Source of the DNA: Oceanimonas baumannii
GTDB lineage: Bacteria; Pseudomonadota; Gammaproteobacteria; Enterobacterales; Aeromonadaceae
DNA: 64,000 nt
Direction of reading: 5' to 3'
NCBI RefSeq assembly: GCF_002245495.1
Contig: NZ_NQJF01000006.1
Span: 62,001-126,000 of the forward strand
The notes beneath the pieces were generated by a model that did not search any database, was not told the DNA's origin, and worked only from the letters and a program-made list of their open reading frames with translations. Positions 55,954 to 64,000 of this stretch are shown piece by piece. Positions within the stretch are counted from its first letter, which is position 1. Every line of letters starts with the position of its first letter. Made by a program: the position numbers and the translations under genes.

Positions 55954-57020
55954 GATGTCCTCTTATGCAGTTGCGGGTAGGCGAGCAGCTTCTTGGTGGC
56001 GGCTGCCAGGCCAACCGGTGCCGGTTGGTGCAAGTTATACCAAAGACGTTCGTTATTCTCCATGACCTCGGCGGGAATGCGTGGTAATTGCACCCGCCAA
56101 GGGCTGATATCCAGGTGAAAGTGGCTGAAGGTATGACGAAATCCGGGCAGGGGCTCCGGGCTGTCAGCCTCGGGAAGCCGTGTCAGCCAGCGCTGCATTT
56201 CAGCCTCGCCGGTAAATTCGGGAAAGCAGTAAAGACCTCCCCACAGCCCTTGTGGCGGGCGCTGAACCAGCAGCAGCTGGTCACCACTTTGCAGCAGCAG
56301 AAAACAGGCCTTCTTCTCCGGCTGTACGGTTTTTTTTGGCTTGGATTCGGGAAAGGCAGTGGGTGTGCCCAGTGCCAGTGCGGTGCAGTCGTCATTGACC
56401 GGGCAACGCTCGCAGGCGGGTTTGCTGCGGGTGCAAATGGTTGCGCCCATGTCCATCATGGCCTGGTTATACTGGCTTACTCCGTTGCCGGGAGTAAGTT
56501 CGGCCACTTTGTCCCAGAGGGCATTTTCTACTTCTTTTTTACCCGGCCAGCCTTGCTGACCGAGCCAGCGGGTCAGTACCCGTTTGACATTGCCATCGAG
56601 AATGCCGTGATGCTGGCCAAGAGACAGCGACAGCACAGCACCGGCGGTGGAGCGACCAATGCCGGGCAAACCGAGCACTTCTTCAAAGCGCTCGGGAAAA
56701 TGTCCGTGGTAATGATCGCGGATTACCTGTGCCGCCTTGTGCAGGTTACGGGCCCGGGCGTAGTAACCCAGACCGGTCCATAAGTGCAGAACCTCATCCT
56801 GGTCGGCATTGGCCAGGCTAACCACATCGGGAAAACGTTCCATAAAACGCTGGTAGTAGGGAATGACGGTGGCAACCTGAGTTTGTTGCAGCATGATCTC
56901 CGACACCCAGACCCGGTAGGGCGTTTTATTGAGCTGCCAGGGCAGGGTTTTGCGACCATGTACATCATGCCAGGCCAGAATGCGCTGAGAAAAAGAAAAG
57001 CTGTTCACAGAGGTGGTCAT
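55950..57020 (-). CDS. mutY: A/G-specific adenine DNA glycosylase MutY
   Basis: Removes adenine mispaired with 8-oxoguanine. The 356 residues show [23 protein letters not shown] (catalytic Glu), the helix-hairpin-helix [17 protein letters not shown] with Asp in [12 protein letters not shown], the 4Fe-4S ligands C-x6-C-x2-C-x5-C ([17 protein letters not shown]), and a C-terminal NUDIX-like 8-oxoG domain ([24 protein letters not shown]). Starts at 57020, 57032 and 57050 are all possible; 57020 ([14 protein letters not shown]) is closest to homologues. Confidence 0.95.
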   Translation of the reverse strand: MTTSVNSFSFSQRILAWHDVHGRKTLPWQLNKTPYRVWVSEIMLQQTQVATVIPYYQRFMERFPDVVSLANADQDEVLHLWTGLGYYARARNLHKAAQVIRDHYHGHFPERFEEVLGLPGIGRSTAGAVLSLSLGQHHGILDGNVKRVLTRWLGQQGWPGKKEVENALWDKVAELTPGNGVSQYNQAMMDMGATICTRSKPACERCPVNDDCTALALGTPTAFPESKPKKTVQPEKKACFLLLQSGDQLLLVQRPPQGLWGGLYCFPEFTGEAEMQRWLTRLPEADSPEPLPGFRHTFSHFHLDISPWRVQLPRIPAEVMENNERLWYNLHQPAPVGLAAATKKLLAYPQLHKRTS

Positions 57021-57165
57021 GTTGTTGTGCATGGCCGAATTCGACCACAAGCCGATGCCGGGTGCAATGTATCTGTTTGTTTATGGTTTGTTATTGCGGC
57101 GATTTCTGATACAAAAGAAAGGTTTTGTTGGCGCCCGCCACATGTAGTAATTCAGAGAGACCCCT

Positions 57166-58344
57166 ATGCAGCCGTTTTTTGCCAAGCGCTTTGCCAAGGT
57201 AGAGCCTTCCTTTATTCGAGAAATACTTAAAGTTGCCGTCAACCCGGAAGTTATCTCTTTTGCCGGCGGCCTGCCCAATCCGGAATTTTTCCCCAATGAA
57301 GCACTGGAAGTAGCTACTGCCAAGGTGCTGCAGAACAAGGGGAATGGCGCGCTGCAATATGCCGCCACCGAGGGCTTTGGCCCTTTGCGGGAATACATTG
57401 CTGCCCGCTACCAGACTCAGCATGGCATGACGGTAAATCCGGATAACATTCTGATCACCAACGGCTCGCAGCAGGCGCTGGACCTGCTCGGCAAGGTACT
57501 GGTAGATGAAGGTGCCAAGCTGATCATTGAAGAGCCGGGCTATCTGGGAGCCATTCAGGCGCTGTCGGTCTATCAGCCCGAATTTCAGGGAGTGCCCCTG
57601 AACGACGATGGTCCGGATCTGAATGCACTGGATGCTTTGCTGGCCGAGCCCAATCACGCCCGGGTTATGTACGGGGTGACCAACTTTCAGAATCCGTCAG
57701 GCCTCAGCTACAGCCTGGAGAAGCGCAAGGCGGTAGCCGAGCGGCTGGTGCGCCACAATATGCTGATGGTGGAAGATAACCCCTACGGTGAGCTGCGCTT
57801 TGAGGGTGAGCATTTGCCGCCCATTGCCAAACTGGCACCGGAAAATGTGGTGCTGCTGGGCTCCTTCTCCAAGGTGGTTGTGCCCTCTTTCCGTCTGGGC
57901 TGGATGCTGGTGCCTGACTGGCTGCGCCAGAAGATCACCATTGCCAAGCAAGCCTCGGATCTGCACACCAATGGCTTTGTGCAGCAGGTGCTGTACAGCT
58001 ATCTGCAGGATAATAGCCTGGACGCTCATATCGATCGTATTCGTACTGTGTATGGCGAGCAGAAAAATGCCATGGAGCAGGCGCTGCTGCGTCATTGCCC
58101 CGGACTGGACTTTACTCGTCCGGAGGGAGGCATGTTCCTGTGGCTGCGTTTGCCAGAACATATCAGTGCCATGGAGCTGTTTAATCTTGCCATTAAGGAA
58201 AACGTGGCTTTTGTACCGGGTCAGCCTTTTTATGTGCGGCCGGATATTCTTAATACCGCGCGTTTCAGTTACTCCGGCGCCGACGCTGCCACCATTGAGG
58301 AAGGCATCAGCCGGTTCGGCAGGGTCATCCGGCAAGTTCTGTGA
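57166..58344 (+). CDS. PLP-dependent aminotransferase, 2-aminoadipate/LysN-like
   Basis: Fold-type I class I/II aminotransferase of 392 residues. It has SFAGGLPNPEFFP, ITNGSQQALDLLGKVL, EEPGYLGAI, TNFQNPSG with the cofactor Asn, EDNPYGELRF (Asp contacting the ring), and the Schiff-base lysine K236 in GSFSKVVVPSFRLGWM. The family includes 2-aminoadipate and aromatic or branched-chain aminotransferases. The substrate is unknown. It converges on the ectoine hydrolase gene, so a role in amino-acid or compatible-solute catabolism is only a guess. Confidence 0.88.
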   Translation: MQPFFAKRFAKVEPSFIREILKVAVNPEVISFAGGLPNPEFFPNEALEVATAKVLQNKGNGALQYAATEGFGPLREYIAARYQTQHGMTVNPDNILITNGSQQALDLLGKVLVDEGAKLIIEEPGYLGAIQALSVYQPEFQGVPLNDDGPDLNALDALLAEPNHARVMYGVTNFQNPSGLSYSLEKRKAVAERLVRHNMLMVEDNPYGELRFEGEHLPPIAKLAPENVVLLGSFSKVVVPSFRLGWMLVPDWLRQKITIAKQASDLHTNGFVQQVLYSYLQDNSLDAHIDRIRTVYGEQKNAMEQALLRHCPGLDFTRPEGGMFLWLRLPEHISAMELFNLAIKENVAFVPGQPFYVRPDILNTARFSYSGADAATIEEGISRFGRVIRQVL

Positions 58345-58345
58345 T

Positions 58346-58371
58346 AAAGAGGCCGGAAGGCCTCTTTTTAT
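58346..58371 (+). terminator. Aminotransferase gene terminator
   Basis: AAAGAGGCC-ggaa-GGCCTCTTTTT directly after the stop. Confidence 0.85.
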
Positions 58372-58420
58372 TTCTGCGGTTCAGGCCGACTGTTATCCGT
58401 GCAGGCATACCTCCGTTGGT

Positions 58421-59608
58421 TCACTTTTTTACCAACAGCTGGCGGGGATAGTTGCACAGGGTTTCTCCGCCATGGTCGGTGATTACGATGCTTTCGGTGG
58501 TTTCCATGCCCCAGTCCTCCAGCCACAGGCCAGGCATAAAATGGAAGGTCATGCCGGGCTGCAACAGGGTGTAATCGGTATTACGCAGACTCATGCTGCG
58601 CTCTCCCCAGTCGGGCGGATAGCTCATGCCGATGGGATAACCGCAGCGGGCACCTTCCCGATCAAAACCGTATTCGGCCAGCGTGGCGTTAAGCGCATCG
58701 GCGATATCGGCACAGCGGTTGCCGGGCTGAGCGGCCGCCACTCCGGCTGCCAGACCGGCATTCAGGGCTTCTTCGGCCCGTAGAAAGTTATCTGTAGGGC
58801 GGCCCAGATAAATGGTACGTGACAGTACACAGTGATAACGGCGGTGGCACCCGGCCAGTTCCAGAAAGGTTCCCTGATCCCGGCAAAAGGGCCTGTTGTC
58901 CCAGGTCAGGTGGGGGGCCGATGCATCCGGGCCGGAGGGCAGCATGGGCACAATGGAAGGGTAATCGCCAAAGTGCCCATCATGTCCTTCCATCGCCACC
59001 CGGTAAATTTCTGCTACCAGCAGGTTTTTGGGCAGGCCAGGCTCTATCATTTCCAGCGCGGCAGCATGCATACGCTCCACAATGCGGGCGGCAATGCGCA
59101 TATATCTTAGTTCCGTATCGGACTTTACCGCCCGGCACCAGTTCACCAGAGCGGTGGCGTCCACCAGCTCGGCTTCGGGCAGGTTTTCCTGCAGCGCCAG
59201 CCAGGCGGCGGGAGTGAAATAAACGCTGTCCATCTCAACACCGATACGCCCGCAGGCCCACTCATACGGCCTGAGGAACTGATTGGCCAGATACTCCATG
59301 GCGTTCATCGGCGGGTTCATCACATAGTAGTCCGGATACCAGAGAATATTTTCTTCCTGCAGCCAGACGGTGCGGCGGGCACCGTTTGCATCCATCTGAC
59401 GGCCGTACCAGACGGGCTCGCCACTCATGCTGACAATGGCGGCCTGCGGTGTGTAAAAAGACCAGCCATCGTAGCCGGTGAGCCAGGCAATGTTAGCCGG
59501 GTCATGCACGATCAGGGTCTGAATATTCCGTTCATACATGGCCGCTCTGACGTTGGTCAGGCGTTGCTGATATTCCTCGCGGGAGAAGCTGGGGATTTGT
59601 GTAGCCAT
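58421..59608 (-). CDS. doeA: Ectoine hydrolase DoeA (M24-family, creatinase-like)
   Basis: Opens the ring of ectoine to N-acetyl-diaminobutyrates for use as carbon and nitrogen. The 395 residues have the N-terminal creatinase domain (LIVHDPANIAWLTGYDGWSF is typical of DoeA) and a pita-bread C-terminal domain. At the metal-site position it reads LELAGCHRRYHCVLSRTIYLG instead of a D-x-G...D pattern, so the usual M24 metal Asp ligands are absent, as in creatinase-like members. The end shows MSYPPDWGERSMSLRN and HFMPGLWLEDWGMETTESI. No doeB, doeD, ect or uptake genes occur within the window. Confidence 0.85.
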   Translation of the reverse strand: MATQIPSFSREEYQQRLTNVRAAMYERNIQTLIVHDPANIAWLTGYDGWSFYTPQAAIVSMSGEPVWYGRQMDANGARRTVWLQEENILWYPDYYVMNPPMNAMEYLANQFLRPYEWACGRIGVEMDSVYFTPAAWLALQENLPEAELVDATALVNWCRAVKSDTELRYMRIAARIVERMHAAALEMIEPGLPKNLLVAEIYRVAMEGHDGHFGDYPSIVPMLPSGPDASAPHLTWDNRPFCRDQGTFLELAGCHRRYHCVLSRTIYLGRPTDNFLRAEEALNAGLAAGVAAAQPGNRCADIADALNATLAEYGFDREGARCGYPIGMSYPPDWGERSMSLRNTDYTLLQPGMTFHFMPGLWLEDWGMETTESIVITDHGGETLCNYPRQLLVKK

Positions 59609-59766
59609 GATCTGTCCCTGTGATGGTGGCGGAGTTAAGCACTGAACGTCAGGCTTGAGGACTCATTCCAGTACAGTCAGCGGGGTTGCCGGTGTCAACC
59701 TGTAACCGGCGGTGAGGGGGAGCGACGAGAAGCTATTACATTTTTTTGATGTTTTTACATTTACTT

Positions 59767-59782
59767 TGTGATCTGTGTCACG
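59767..59782 (+). promoter_or_regulatory. CRP-type site upstream of the symporter gene
   Basis: TGTGA-tctgtg-TCACG matches the CRP consensus TGTGA-N6-TCACA in 9 of 10 core bases. Its centre lies about 70 bases before the start predicted from the promoter at 59811-59838, a class I position. Confidence 0.7.
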
Positions 59783-59810
59783 CAGGAGTGCCGGGAGAGG
59801 ATCATTGTGG

Positions 59811-59838
59811 TTGCCGTGCTGTTTTTTGAATGTAAAAT
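59811..59838 (+). promoter_or_regulatory. Promoter of the dicarboxylate symporter gene
   Basis: TTGCCG (59811-59816), 16-base spacer, TAAAAT (59833-59838). The 317-base gap 59609-59925 otherwise holds the CRP site and presumably the doeA promoter, which was not located. Confidence 0.55.
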
Positions 59839-59925
59839 TCTGTCGCTTACGGAACGAATGGTTAACCTATCTACAAAAATAATAAACAGCAGATAAATAC
59901 TTTGGCTTTTTCTGAGGATGTAGAA

Positions 59926-61197
59926 ATGAAAGGCTCTCTTTCCGCCCGGATCTTCACCGGGCTCTTTGTCGGTCTGCTGATCGGCAGTGCAATTCAGTAC
60001 CTGTTTGCAGACGTGTCGTTGCTTAATGATGGTCTGGTCAGTCTGGCTGAAGGTTTGGGCGGCATGTTTGTCTCGCTTATCAAGTTGATGGTGGTTCCTC
60101 TGGTGTATATCTCCATTGTGACCGGTATCTGCGAGCTGCGGGACATTGCCAGCTTTGGCCGTCTGGGTAGCCGTACTTTTGGCCTGTATATCATTAACAC
60201 CATATTGTCGATTGCTGCCGCCATTCTGGTCGGTGTCATCTTCCAGCCCGGTCTGGGTGCGACCTTGCCTCATGGTGCCAGTGGTGCCGTTGAGCTGACG
60301 ACGACCGAAACGCCGGATCTGGGTGCCATGCTGGTGAATATTGTGCCCAGCAACCCGGTGCAGGCCTTTGCTTCGGGCGACATGCTGCAAATCATCTTTA
60401 TGGCAATCCTGACCGGTCTGGCGATTCAGGGCCTGGGCGCTACTGCTGCGCCGGCGGCCCGCGCTTTCCGGATGGCCAATGAAGTCATGATGAAACTGGT
60501 TGGTCTGGTGATGACCCTGGCTCCCTACGGTGTGTTTGCGCTGATGATTGGTCTGGGAGCCACACTGGAAGCGAACACCCTGATGTCGGTGGCCGGTTAT
60601 GTGGCCATGGTGGTGATGGTGCTGGCGTTCTGGATTCTGGTGGTTTATCCGCTTGCCGTGTGGGCTACTACCGGCATCAAGCCCGGTGTGTTTCGCAAGG
60701 CTACCCGTGAGCAGCTGTTGTTCTCACTGTCCACGGCCAGCTCCAATGCGACCATTCCGGTGACTATGCGCACTCTTACCGAAAAGCTGGGTGTATCCCG
60801 CGCTGTGGCCGGTTTTGGTGTGCCCTTGGGTGCCACCATTAATATGTCTGGCTCGGCCATTTACATTACTCTGGCTGCGTTTTTTGCTGCCAATATCTCC
60901 GGCACGCCGATACCTTTCGGTGACCTGCTGACCGTAGGCATCACCGTGCTGCTGATGTCGGTAGGCGTGGGTGGTGTGCCTGGTGGTGCCGTGGTGATGG
61001 CCGGTGTACTGTTGCACCAGATGGGCTTGCCGGTGGAGGCCATGGCTATCGTTATGGCGGTAGACCGTATTAATGACATGTTCTGTACGGCTTCCAACGT
61101 GGTGGGCGATACTGCTGTTAACACCATCGTGGCCAAGATGGAAGGCAACCCGGACAGCATTGACGATGCCGAGGCTGAGCCCGTCCGCGGCAAGTAA
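59926..61197 (+). CDS. Dicarboxylate/amino acid:cation symporter (DAACS family)
   Basis: 423-residue elevator-type transporter of the GltP/DctA family that moves dicarboxylates or acidic amino acids with Na+ or H+. It shows FVSLIKLMVVPLVYISIVTG, the serine-rich hairpin FSLSTASSNATIPVTM, NMSGSAIYITLAAFFAA, and the TM8 substrate/cation motif AVDRINDMFCTASNVVGDTA. Exact substrate unknown. The ATG at 59926 with GAGG upstream is chosen. A CRP site upstream suggests catabolite control. Confidence 0.9.
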   Translation: MKGSLSARIFTGLFVGLLIGSAIQYLFADVSLLNDGLVSLAEGLGGMFVSLIKLMVVPLVYISIVTGICELRDIASFGRLGSRTFGLYIINTILSIAAAILVGVIFQPGLGATLPHGASGAVELTTTETPDLGAMLVNIVPSNPVQAFASGDMLQIIFMAILTGLAIQGLGATAAPAARAFRMANEVMMKLVGLVMTLAPYGVFALMIGLGATLEANTLMSVAGYVAMVVMVLAFWILVVYPLAVWATTGIKPGVFRKATREQLLFSLSTASSNATIPVTMRTLTEKLGVSRAVAGFGVPLGATINMSGSAIYITLAAFFAANISGTPIPFGDLLTVGITVLLMSVGVGGVPGGAVVMAGVLLHQMGLPVEAMAIVMAVDRINDMFCTASNVVGDTAVNTIVAKMEGNPDSIDDAEAEPVRGK

Positions 61198-61206
61198 CAT
61201 CAGATG

Positions 61207-61238
61207 TAAAAAAACCGCCGAAAGGCGGTTTTTTTTAT
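61207..61238. terminator. Bidirectional terminator
   Basis: AAAAACCGCC-gaaa-GGCGGTTTTT with A- and T-runs, between the symporter and the convergent PACE gene (its last bases overlap the PACE stop). Confidence 0.85.
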
Positions 61239-61666
61239 TCGGTCTGAGGAGCCGGGTGAGGCACCGGAAAAATGCGGTCGTAGGCCAGGTTGTAGAAAAA
61301 GGCGTAGACCAGATAGAAGGCTGCCATCGCAATATCCATTTTGAATGCTTCCCACAGGCTGATGCTGAGGTACCAGGCAATCATCGGCAAAAACAGCAGC
61401 AGCAGTCCGCCCTCAAACAGCAACGCATGAAAGACCCGCATTAACGTGCTTTTTCGTACACTTCCCTGCCATCTAAGTAGCGCGTGATCAAACTGCAGGT
61501 TGTAAATATAGTTCCAGACTGTGGCGATTACTGAGCCCACCAAGGCTAAGACGCCCATCAGCTGGAGCTCAAAGCCAAAGACCAGACTGGCCAGCGGGGC
61601 GAAAATCACCAAGCCCAAAAGCTCAAAGCCAATGGTGTGGCGAATGCGATCCTTGGTTGTACGCAT
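61235..61666 (-). CDS. PACE-family efflux transporter (AceI-like)
   Basis: 143 residues with two bacterial transmembrane pair domains and four helices, matching the proteobacterial antimicrobial compound efflux family. The signatures are R-x-x-H-x-x-x-F-E (DRIRHTIGFELLGLVIFAPL), WNYIYNLQFDHAL at the end of the first pair, RVFHALLFEGGLLLLFLP for the second, and YLVYAFFYNLAYDRIFP. AceI exports chlorhexidine and short diamines. A LysR gene is divergent from it, as with aceR-aceI. Confidence 0.9.
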   Translation of the reverse strand: MRTTKDRIRHTIGFELLGLVIFAPLASLVFGFELQLMGVLALVGSVIATVWNYIYNLQFDHALLRWQGSVRKSTLMRVFHALLFEGGLLLLFLPMIAWYLSISLWEAFKMDIAMAAFYLVYAFFYNLAYDRIFPVPHPAPQTE

Positions 61667-61757
61667 GAAAACTCCTTCAGAAAATGCGTTGCTAATAACG
61701 CTATTCTATCTAGTATTGTTCTATTAAAAAGTCAGTAAGTATCGGTTTTGGAGATAG

Positions 61758-62648
61758 ATGAGTTTCTCCCTTGAGCAGTTACAAGCCTTTGTCACCACCG
61801 TGGAGTCTGGCTCCTTTTCTGCGGCAGCGCGGCGTCTGAACAAGGCCCAGTCGGTGATCAGCACGGCTGTCGCCAATCTGGAAATTGATCTGGACAATAC
61901 GCTGTTTGTGCGTAGTGGCCGTTATCCGCAACTTACCCCGGAAGGGGAGCGCTTGCTGGCCGAAGCCCGGGTTATTCTGGAACGATGCGAGCATTTTCGC
62001 GGGGTGGCCAAGAGCCTGGGAGAAGGGGTGGAAAGCCGGCTGGTACTGGCGGTGGATGAGCTTTATCCCTCCGAGCAACTGGCGGTGCTGATGGACGAAT
62101 TTGCCCGCCGTTTTCCTTCGGTAGAGCTGGAACTGCTGTTTCCCCTGATGGAGGACGTCAGTCGCCTGGTGCTGGAGGAAAGGGCCGATCTGGGTATTAT
62201 GTGGCGGCAGGAAATATTACCGTCAGCACTGAACTTTCATGCCCTGGGACGGGTGCCGTTAAAGCTGGTTTGTGCGCCGTCCCATGCGCTGGCCGGGCAG
62301 CGGATTGGCTGGGAGGAGCTCAAGCGTTATCGCCAGCTGATGGTCGCGACCCGCAATGACAGCGAGGAAAAAGTCCGCCTGCGGGTGGCTGCCGATGTCT
62401 GGTGGGTGGAAAGTCAGTGGGTCATTGTGGAGCTGGTTGAACGGAATCTGGGCTGGGCTTTTGTACCTGAGCATGTGGTGGCCGAGGCGCTGTCCAGGGG
62501 CAGCCTGGTGTCGCCGGCACTGGAGTTTGATGATCAGGACTGGCCGGTCGCCTTGGAGCTGGTATGGCATAAACAGCGACCGCTGGGTAAAGCCGCCGCC
62601 TGGCTGAAGGCGGCGGCGGTGGGGGCTGCTCAGTCCTCCAGCCGGTAG
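61758..62648 (+). CDS. LysR-family transcriptional regulator, divergent from the PACE gene
   Basis: 296 residues. N-terminal winged helix-turn-helix (SLEQLQAFVTTVESGSFSAA, RLNKAQSVISTAVANLEIDL, FVRSGRYPQLTPEGERL) and the LysR effector domain from about residue 90. The 91-base gap to the PACE gene contains AT-rich operator-like sequence (GCGTT-gctaat-AACGC and several T-N11-A candidates), but no single site stands out. The likely role is activation of the efflux gene in response to its substrate. The 3' end overlaps ygfZ by 19 bases tail to tail. Confidence 0.88.
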   Translation: MSFSLEQLQAFVTTVESGSFSAAARRLNKAQSVISTAVANLEIDLDNTLFVRSGRYPQLTPEGERLLAEARVILERCEHFRGVAKSLGEGVESRLVLAVDELYPSEQLAVLMDEFARRFPSVELELLFPLMEDVSRLVLEERADLGIMWRQEILPSALNFHALGRVPLKLVCAPSHALAGQRIGWEELKRYRQLMVATRNDSEEKVRLRVAADVWWVESQWVIVELVERNLGWAFVPEHVVAEALSRGSLVSPALEFDDQDWPVALELVWHKQRPLGKAAAWLKAAAVGAAQSSSR

Positions 62649-63532
62649 GGCAGGGGCAGCAGCTGCAGGCGGCTGTCTGGCTGATCCTTGATCCTCAGCA
62701 CGGTATTGCTGTCCAGATCCTTGTTCAGCACCGAAGTCAGCACGCATTTATCGTCTTGCTGGTATACGTTCAGCACGGTGCCGGCCCGCCGCCAGTTCTC
62801 ACCCAGCTGAAGTTCCAGATCCTGATTGACGGTCACGTCACCGGTAACGGTACCTTCAACCACAAACATGGCCTTTTTATTGGCACCGCGATATTTGGCC
62901 CGGGCCACGGTTTCCTGACCCATATAGCAGCCCTTGTTAAAGCTGATACCGCCAATGGCCTGCAGGTTGAGCATTTGCGGAATATAGTCTCCCTGATGCT
63001 CTGCGCTCATATCGGGCAGCCCGGCCTGGATCATCAGTCCTTGCCACTCTTGTTCATCGCCGGCCGGCAAGTCAGGCAGAGTAGCGCCCTCAGGCAGCAC
63101 CAGCAGTGCATGCTCGGCTGCCACCGGAATAATGATGCCGCCCTGCCAGAGGTTGCTGTCGCCGGCTTCATGGCTCAGCCAGTGCGAGAGGCCTTCGCCG
63201 GCCAGACCGTATACCTGCCACCGGTCGCTGACTTCTTCAATATCGGTTTTTGAGAAGACCGCAAATTTTTTCAGCTCCGGCAGCTGGCGTGCCAGCAGTG
63301 ACTGGTTCAGCACCAGCAGCAATTGCTCGCCCAGGTTGGCCACCCAGAACGAGGCCCAGAGCTTGCCCTTGCTGTCGCAGTGGCCGCCCGGGCCGGCGTC
63401 GCCGGGTGCCAGTGCTGCAATATCGCAGGTCACCTGGCCCTGAAGGTACTTCACCCGCTCTTCGCCGGTCAGGCTTATCACGGCTCTGTCGGTCAGCGGG
63501 TAGAGTTTTGGAGAGGAAGCGATGGTCAACAC
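62630..63532 (-). CDS. ygfZ: Folate-binding Fe-S cluster maintenance protein YgfZ
   Basis: Tetrahydrofolate-dependent protein needed for maturation of some Fe-S enzymes such as MiaB. The 300 residues belong to the GcvT-like fold. It has ISLTGEERVKYLQGQVTCDI, DSKGKLWASF and the diagnostic KGCYMGQE (K200-E207, Cys202) followed by RAKYRG. It is divergent from sdhE, the standard arrangement. Confidence 0.95.
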   Translation of the reverse strand: MLTIASSPKLYPLTDRAVISLTGEERVKYLQGQVTCDIAALAPGDAGPGGHCDSKGKLWASFWVANLGEQLLLVLNQSLLARQLPELKKFAVFSKTDIEEVSDRWQVYGLAGEGLSHWLSHEAGDSNLWQGGIIIPVAAEHALLVLPEGATLPDLPAGDEQEWQGLMIQAGLPDMSAEHQGDYIPQMLNLQAIGGISFNKGCYMGQETVARAKYRGANKKAMFVVEGTVTGDVTVNQDLELQLGENWRRAGTVLNVYQQDDKCVLTSVLNKDLDSNTVLRIKDQPDSRLQLLPLPYRLED

Positions 63533-63650
63533 GGGAATACCCTCTGTTTCATTCTTAAAGTGTGACCCTCATGGTAAAGACGGCCAAGTTATTTGTCAGT
63601 ACTCATTCGACCTTATACCATGAGCTTTGTTTTGCTAGATGGAAGCCGAC

Positions 63651-63914
63651 ATGCTCACAAGCACTGATAAACCCCGCCTTATCTGGGCATGCCGACGGGG
63701 CATGCTGGAGCTGGACGTGATCCTTGGCCCCTTTGTGGAGCACGAGTATGACGCGCTCAGTGATCCAGAACAGGCTACCTTCCGCCGCCTGCTGGAATGC
63801 GATGATCCGGATCTGTTTGCCTGGTTCATGGGGCATGATCGCTCCGGGGATGAGGCCCTGCAGGCCATGGTGAACTACATTCTTGAACGCAACCAGATTC
63901 GCAATCAACGCTGA
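63651..63914 (+). CDS. sdhE: FAD assembly factor SdhE
   Basis: Promotes covalent flavinylation of succinate dehydrogenase and fumarate reductase. The 87 residues carry the RGxxE motif (R16-GML-E20 in ACRRGMLELD), FVEHEYDALSDPEQ and LLECDDPDLFAWFMGH. The ATG at 63651 has a GGAAG site; an ATG four codons earlier lacks one. Confidence 0.94.
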   Translation: MLTSTDKPRLIWACRRGMLELDVILGPFVEHEYDALSDPEQATFRRLLECDDPDLFAWFMGHDRSGDEALQAMVNYILERNQIRNQR

Positions 63915-64000
63915 GCCTTCACAACTGCACCGGCTGTATTTACTGGGGCTGGCGCTGAGTTTGTGGTTACCGGCCTCGCTGCTGCTGAGTGCCGACAGAT
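63883..64000 (+). CDS. Probable YgfX-like membrane protein (cut by the window end)
   Basis: After sdhE an open frame runs to the window edge: EPSQLHRLYLLGLALSLWLP then ASLLLSADR, a basic start and a hydrophobic helix. Position directly after sdhE and the membrane character fit ygfX (cptA). The start is uncertain; a TTG at 63883 inside sdhE is the only start codon close by. Too little is present to be sure. Confidence 0.4.
   Translation, partial: MNATRFAINAEPSQLHRLYLLGLALSLWLPASLLLSADR

Overview
The window is chromosomal DNA of a gammaproteobacterium. Supporting evidence is the complete division and cell-wall (dcw) cluster mraZ-rsmH-ftsLI-murEF-mraY-murD-ftsW-murGC-ddl-ftsQAZ-lpxC-secA, the LpoA/YraN/DiaA/DolP block, petBC-sspAB, holC-valS, mutY-yggX and SdhE/YgfZ. 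An ectoine hydrolase and many outer-membrane or periplasmic proteins fit a marine or halotolerant member, perhaps an Aeromonadales relative such as Oceanimonas or Oceanisphaera. That genus-level guess is inference only.

Layout. 1-3064: end of the cytochrome bc1 operon (petB, petC) and sspA-sspB. 3114-6469 (minus): lpoA-yraN-diaA-dolP, divergent from rsmI (6539-7378), followed by the RNase P RNA gene (7427-7806). 7945-25495: one almost gap-free dcw operon with overlapping start and stop codons, opened by a strong promoter with three 10-bp-spaced MraZ boxes. 25774-28503: secA, preceded by a terminator-like hairpin. 28731-35831: mixed accessory and housekeeping genes (an orphan sensor domain, plsC-rraB, a DUF6351-like lipoprotein, osmB, a CAP protein, a soluble double-PAS chemoreceptor). 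35898-43579: valS-holC and pepA on minus, lptF-lptG on plus, and an RDD membrane protein on minus.

43755-47004 looks like a small island: tRNA-Leu(CAA), a phage-type hypothetical gene, a decayed IS5-family element with both inverted repeats, and an RlmD homologue of the Firmicute RlmCD type. 47009-48288 is a compact module bounded by two Fur-like boxes, each lying over the -10 element of a promoter. Three tRNA-Leu(CAG) genes, rsmC, and dapA follow. The dapA product resembles alphaproteobacterial enzymes. dapA sits behind a 22-codon lysine-rich reading frame and an intrinsic terminator, an arrangement that looks like a transcription attenuator. Next come an unusual Hfq-like paralogue with a His/Asp-rich tail, a Bcr/CflA transporter, a cold-shock gene, two outer-membrane-type proteins, and three tRNA-Phe genes in an exact 110-bp tandem repeat.

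55678-64000: yggX-mutY, an aminotransferase, ectoine hydrolase DoeA, a dicarboxylate symporter with a CRP site, a divergent LysR/PACE efflux pair, and ygfZ divergent from sdhE and the start of a probable ygfX. Most of the window is ordinary core genome. The best candidates for undescribed biology are the lysine-rich leader before dapA (49987-50124), the Hfq-like paralogue (51088-51459), the Fur-bounded module (47009-48288) and the hairpin before secA (25726-25752).
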